From positions 1 to 63,559 of the forward strand of contig DAOTWA010000080.1 in NCBI GenBank assembly GCA_034435955.1: 63,559 nucleotides of DNA, given 5' to 3'. This DNA is from DAOTWA01 sp034435955. GTDB taxonomy: Bacteria > Chloroflexota > Anaerolineae > Anaerolineales > Anaerolineaceae. The position numbers and the translations under genes are program-made. Every line of letters starts with the position of its first letter. Within the stretch, counting starts at the first letter, position 1. Below are positions 60,718 to 63,559 of this stretch, in pieces. The notes beneath the pieces were generated by a model. The model was not told the DNA's origin and ran no database searches. It worked only from the letters and a program-made list of their open reading frames with translations.

Positions 60718-60765
60718 GCAAGGGCTAAATGGTTTCAATTTAATCACGAGCCACTTAGCCCTTGC
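60718..60765 (-). promoter_or_regulatory. Intercistronic hairpin between binding-protein and ATPase genes
   Basis: GCAAGGGCTAA and TTAGCCCTTGC (60718-60728 with 60755-60765) form an 11-bp stem. On the minus strand a short T run follows. It probably stabilises the upstream binding-protein mRNA and reduces ATPase/permease expression, as at 343-373. Confidence 0.7.
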
Positions 60766-60831
60766 ACCGATCTCTATAGCAAACCCATCACAGACGCAAG
60801 CATGTCAACATGAAGTGGTTTCGGTTCCACC

Positions 60832-61929
60832 TTAGCGAATCTGCTTCGCCACTAATGGAGCCAGTTGGTCTATATTGCTCTTGTCAGCAAAGCCTGCGCC
60901 CGTATCGATTTGCAAGCCGGAGAAACCGTAATTGTGGGTGAGACAAATCTGCAGAACGCCGAAGTATCCTTGTAGATACTGCTGCTGGTCGATCACCAAC
61001 TGCAGCCAGCCTTTCTGGATGGCGGATACTGCATTGCCCGACATATCGAAACCGGCAGCATAGATTTCACCCGGCTTCTTACCAGCGGCTTCAAGGAAGC
61101 TTTGCACATTGCCCGTTAGGTTGCCGTGGTCGGTCACCATCAGTTTTATGTCTGGGTTGGCGGTCATGATGCCGGTAAAGACCGGTATGCCGGCGGACGC
61201 ATCCGCGTTGGTAGCGTCATCAATCTCCTGATAGATCACTTTCAGACCGGCTTTTTCGAGGGCATCCTTTACACCTTTGGTGCGCTCACCGCGTCCTGCC
61301 TGCGCCAAAAGACCCCACAGGAAAGCTTTATCGCCGGCTTTCACGCCTGACCGTTTGACGGCTTCCTCACCCAAGGAATAGCCCGCATTATAGAGAATAG
61401 CGCCGACGTAGCCGAAGCCCTTCGAGGCGTATTTGGCTTGCGCCAGTGGCAGTTGAGTGTTCATGCTGGTCACGATAATGCCCTGGGCCTCTGCGGCATC
61501 GATTAGGGGATCAAAAGCTGTGTCGCCTGGATGACCCATGATGGCGATGCCATCGGGTTTGGTAGCCACGGCTTGCTGGAATTGGGTGATCATGGTGGCA
61601 GGATCCCAGTTGGACCACATGTACTGTACATCCGCCCCCGTATCGGCAGCCGCAGCAACTGCGCCTTTATAGACCACGGTTTCAAAGCCGCCACCTGGTG
61701 CTCCACCGGGGAAGAACACGATTTTCGTGCCAGAACACCAGCCGGTTCCCGCCGCTGGAGCGCCCCCTTCGGTCGTGGCGGGGACAGTCGCCGCCTGCGT
61801 TTCCGGAGCCGCCGGAGGCTGTGTGGCTGGAGCGGCTGGGGCTTGGGTGGTAGCCGTCGGGCCGCACGCCGCGAGCACAAGGGCCAACAGGGCGATCAGA
61901 ATAAGGCTTTTTGAAACGTGCTTGAACAT
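60832..61929 (-). CDS. Sugar ABC transporter substrate-binding lipoprotein
   Basis: A 365-residue Peripla_BP_4 protein. A lipoprotein signal ends in the lipobox LAAC (residue 22 Cys), followed by a Thr/Ala/Pro-rich linker to about residue 60. The body has IVFFPGGAPGGGFETVVYKGA, PDGIAIMGHPGD and SGNAVSAIQKGWLQLVIDQQQYLQGY. GAGGAGG precedes the ATG. First gene of the SBP-ATPase-permease operon. Confidence 0.94.
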   Translation of the reverse strand: MFKHVSKSLILIALLALVLAACGPTATTQAPAAPATQPPAAPETQAATVPATTEGGAPAAGTGWCSGTKIVFFPGGAPGGGFETVVYKGAVAAAADTGADVQYMWSNWDPATMITQFQQAVATKPDGIAIMGHPGDTAFDPLIDAAEAQGIIVTSMNTQLPLAQAKYASKGFGYVGAILYNAGYSLGEEAVKRSGVKAGDKAFLWGLLAQAGRGERTKGVKDALEKAGLKVIYQEIDDATNADASAGIPVFTGIMTANPDIKLMVTDHGNLTGNVQSFLEAAGKKPGEIYAAGFDMSGNAVSAIQKGWLQLVIDQQQYLQGYFGVLQICLTHNYGFSGLQIDTGAGFADKSNIDQLAPLVAKQIR

Positions 61930-62065
61930 TTCATCCTCCTCTATTTTCTGAAAAATAGGCTAGCCTGAACTGCGATTTCGTATTTGCCGAGGACCTCCTT
62001 TCACCAAATACTTCACGCCGTTTTAGTTTGAAAGTTACAGCCATTCTGCGTATGAGATGGCCACA

Positions 62066-63133
62066 TCAGTTACGCATCGAGCTGGCCCTAACAATAAGTT
62101 CAGGCTTCACCAATGTAATCGATGCCTCGATTGGGATGTTTGATTGGCGGTTGGCCTCAATCATCTTGTGCAAGGTTTGCACAGCAATGCGGCCCACATC
62201 AATAAGTTGTTGATAAACGGTCGTCAGGGGCGGCCAAAAACATGCCGATTCGGGTATATTGTCAAACCCAACAATTGCCAGGTCCTGTGGAATTCTCAGG
62301 CCTAAACGGTGAGCGGCGCCCAAAGCTCCCAGCGCGATTTGATCGCTGCTGGCAAATACAGCATCCAGCTTCGGTTCTTGATCCAACAGTTTGTTTAATC
62401 CATGGTCGCCGGCGATCGCTGCCCATTCTCCTTCAACGACCAGAGAAGAGGGGGTAGCCAGATCAGCTTGATGCATCGCGGTTTCCCAGCCAGCGTATCT
62501 TTCCCGGGCTTCCCACCAGGTCAACGGCCCGGTGATGATTCCCACCTTGCGCCGGCCCTGATCGATCAAATGTTGGGTGGCCTGTTTCGCGCCAGAAAAA
62601 TTATCCACGGCGACGATGGCTAACCCCGGCCGTGGTTTCATGCTGAGAAAGACGATCGGTGGGAGTTGGTCCAAATGGATGGATTCAAGCCACGCGCGAT
62701 TATTTCCCACCTCGGGAACGGCCCAGATAATTCCATCCACCCGATGCGTGATCAATGCATCCAAAACCTGTTCGATGTCGCTATTATCTGGCTGATCCAC
62801 GAGATTTAGGATCAGGGAGTAATCCAATTGGTGAGCTTGCTGTTCGATGCCCACGACGGTGCGAGATGGGCCAAAGTAATCAATCCCCCAGGTTACAACC
62901 CCCAAAGTATTTGTGCGTTTATGGATCAGACTGCGTGCCAGAACATTGGGACGATAGCCCAGTTGTTCGATTACCGCCTGAACGCGCGCCCTTGTCTCTG
63001 GCCTGATTTCCCCCTGATTGTTGACGACCCGCGATACCGTTTTGGTGGAGACGCCAGCATACCTGGCGACATCCTTCAGGGTGGTATGGAAGGCGCCATT
63101 CGTCTTACGAGGAAATTTTTCCGGTTTGGGCAT
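62066..63133 (-). CDS. LacI family transcriptional regulator
   Basis: A 355-residue repressor. The helix-turn-helix and hinge are classic (TTLKDVARYAGVSTKTVSRVVN), followed by a periplasmic-binding-type effector domain with DGIIWAVPEV, DNFSGAKQATQHLIDQGRRKVG and AIVGFDNIPES. It very likely controls the downstream sugar ABC operon in response to its substrate, and itself through the operator in its own promoter. The gene ends 137 bases before the binding-protein start. Confidence 0.95.
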   Translation of the reverse strand: MPKPEKFPRKTNGAFHTTLKDVARYAGVSTKTVSRVVNNQGEIRPETRARVQAVIEQLGYRPNVLARSLIHKRTNTLGVVTWGIDYFGPSRTVVGIEQQAHQLDYSLILNLVDQPDNSDIEQVLDALITHRVDGIIWAVPEVGNNRAWLESIHLDQLPPIVFLSMKPRPGLAIVAVDNFSGAKQATQHLIDQGRRKVGIITGPLTWWEARERYAGWETAMHQADLATPSSLVVEGEWAAIAGDHGLNKLLDQEPKLDAVFASSDQIALGALGAAHRLGLRIPQDLAIVGFDNIPESACFWPPLTTVYQQLIDVGRIAVQTLHKMIEANRQSNIPIEASITLVKPELIVRASSMRN

Positions 63134-63200
63134 TTGCCCATCCTGATGGCAACTCTGAATTTGACGAGTGGAAAAAAAGAACGGAGACCGCTGTCACCAA

Positions 63201-63262
63201 TAACGTTAGCGTTGACGTCAGCGATGTCATTTATATTTTACTCATTTTAAAGAGGATGTCAA
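63201..63262 (-). promoter_or_regulatory. Promoter and operator of the LacI-family gene
   Basis: On the minus strand TTGACA (63262-63257), 16 bases, TAAAAT (63240-63235). Just downstream is a symmetric site, pattern AnCGnTGACGTCAnCGnT at 63208-63225, with a second palindrome TAACGTTA at 63201-63208. The CG-centred symmetry fits LacI-family operators, and the position at about +7 to +25 fits autorepression. Confidence 0.7.
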
Positions 63263-63327
63263 GAAGTTGGTGAAGAGAGTGTTGAAAAACAACCCTAAAA
63301 TCGCCATTTTTGCAGAAATGTGATTCA

Positions 63328-63559
63328 ATGGGCATATTCCCACAATTGGAGGGACTTAGTAAACCCAACATTTCAGCGAAACCGGGAGCCAATCCTTCTT
63401 TGGCGAATATCTGTATGATCAGGTCATCCCAGCCAACCATTTCCTGCGCCAGCTCAAGCAACGGATCGACTGGCAAAGGTTCACCCGCCGGCTGATCAAG
63501 CTCTACAAGGGAGAAGGGCTGGCCGGTCGTCCGCCCTTTGACCCGGCGCAGCTCTTGCG
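63328..63559 (+). pseudogene. Transposase (IS1182/IS5-like), 5' part with a frameshift, cut by window end
   Basis: Reading from ATG 63328 gives MGIFPQLEGLSKPNISAKPGA; the other frame then continues SFFGEYLYDQVIPANHFLRQ and later AGRPPFDPAQLL, which is the conserved N-terminal DDE-transposase segment (DUF772 type). The two halves are in different frames, switching near 63385-63400, and the second frame has stop codons just before. So the gene is probably inactivated by a one-base indel, unless frameshifting is programmed. A possible left element end is the TGTTGAAAAAC region near 63280. Confidence 0.7.

Overview
The window looks like a stretch of chromosome from a moderately GC-rich member of the Chloroflexota, probably an Anaerolineae-like anaerobe or facultative organism. 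This is inferred from protein flavour and gene mix: an archaeal-type methionine adenosyltransferase, an ECF sigma factor paired with a DUF5667 protein, LonB-like and PrsW/CPBP proteases, several radical SAM enzymes and LacI-controlled sugar ABC transporters. No ribosomal RNA or other marker gene is present to prove it. Gene density is high. There is no CRISPR array and no prophage. The only mobile DNA is the broken start of a transposase at the right edge.

Layout. 1-1934: end of a sugar-binding protein and an RbsA-type double ATPase. 2089-5771: a promoter, a 67-residue peptide gene, a structured leader RNA, a radical SAM/SPASM enzyme and a cNMP-binding/bacterial-PH membrane protein. 5822-8273: def, recF and, convergent to them, rsmG. 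8323-13016: a LysM cysteine-peptidase-like exported protein and a MoxR-DUF58-DUF4129 operon. 13041-15624 (minus): udk, a VTT membrane protein, an M20 dipeptidase. 16017-19667: a giant PAS/GAF/HD-GYP protein. 19888-21271: tRNA-Thr(CGU) and an MshA-like glycosyltransferase. 21279-27969: dinB, membrane proteins, two divergent CPBP proteases, cyclophilin, M24 peptidase, HAD phosphatase. 28117-34217: a second radical SAM/SPASM enzyme, then a minus-strand operon of a LonB-like protease and a GH15 glucodextranase-like enzyme. 34314-42583: TauE exporter, DUF72, archaeal-type MAT with Pcm, a membrane spermidine-synthase-like protein, the AmmeMemoRadiSam radical SAM enzyme and a pseudouridine synthase. 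42744-48437: hemerythrin, DsrE-like protein, P3A-type proton ATPase, Fsr-like MFS transporter, PrsW. 48630-52002: DUF5667 repeat protein, its ECF sigma factor, a sigma-factor remnant, a PepSY-like and a zinc-ribbon membrane protein. 52168-58775: FKBP, MFS transporter with a BadF/NagK-type kinase, an alanine-dehydrogenase-like protein, a transglutaminase lipoprotein. 58817-63133 (minus): a complete sugar ABC operon under a LacI regulator. 63328-end: frameshifted transposase.

Regulation readable from the DNA. Several genes (cNMP/PH protein, rsmG, LysM protein, udk, CPBP, HAD, TauE, and less tightly dinB) have no clear Shine-Dalgarno sequence but carry a TATAAT/TACAAT-like box 6-9 nt before the start codon, which suggests leaderless mRNAs. 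The hemerythrin gene has a perfect FNR/CRP-type palindrome centred at about -41.5 of its predicted start site. The LacI gene has a promoter with a symmetric operator just downstream. Both sugar ABC operons carry a strong hairpin between the binding-protein and ATPase genes.

The least explained pieces are the peptide/structured RNA/radical SAM unit at 2089-4020, the attenuator-like leader of the HD-GYP gene, the cysteine-containing 105-bp tandem repeats in the DUF5667 protein, and the Met/Gly-rich PepSY and zinc-ribbon pair.
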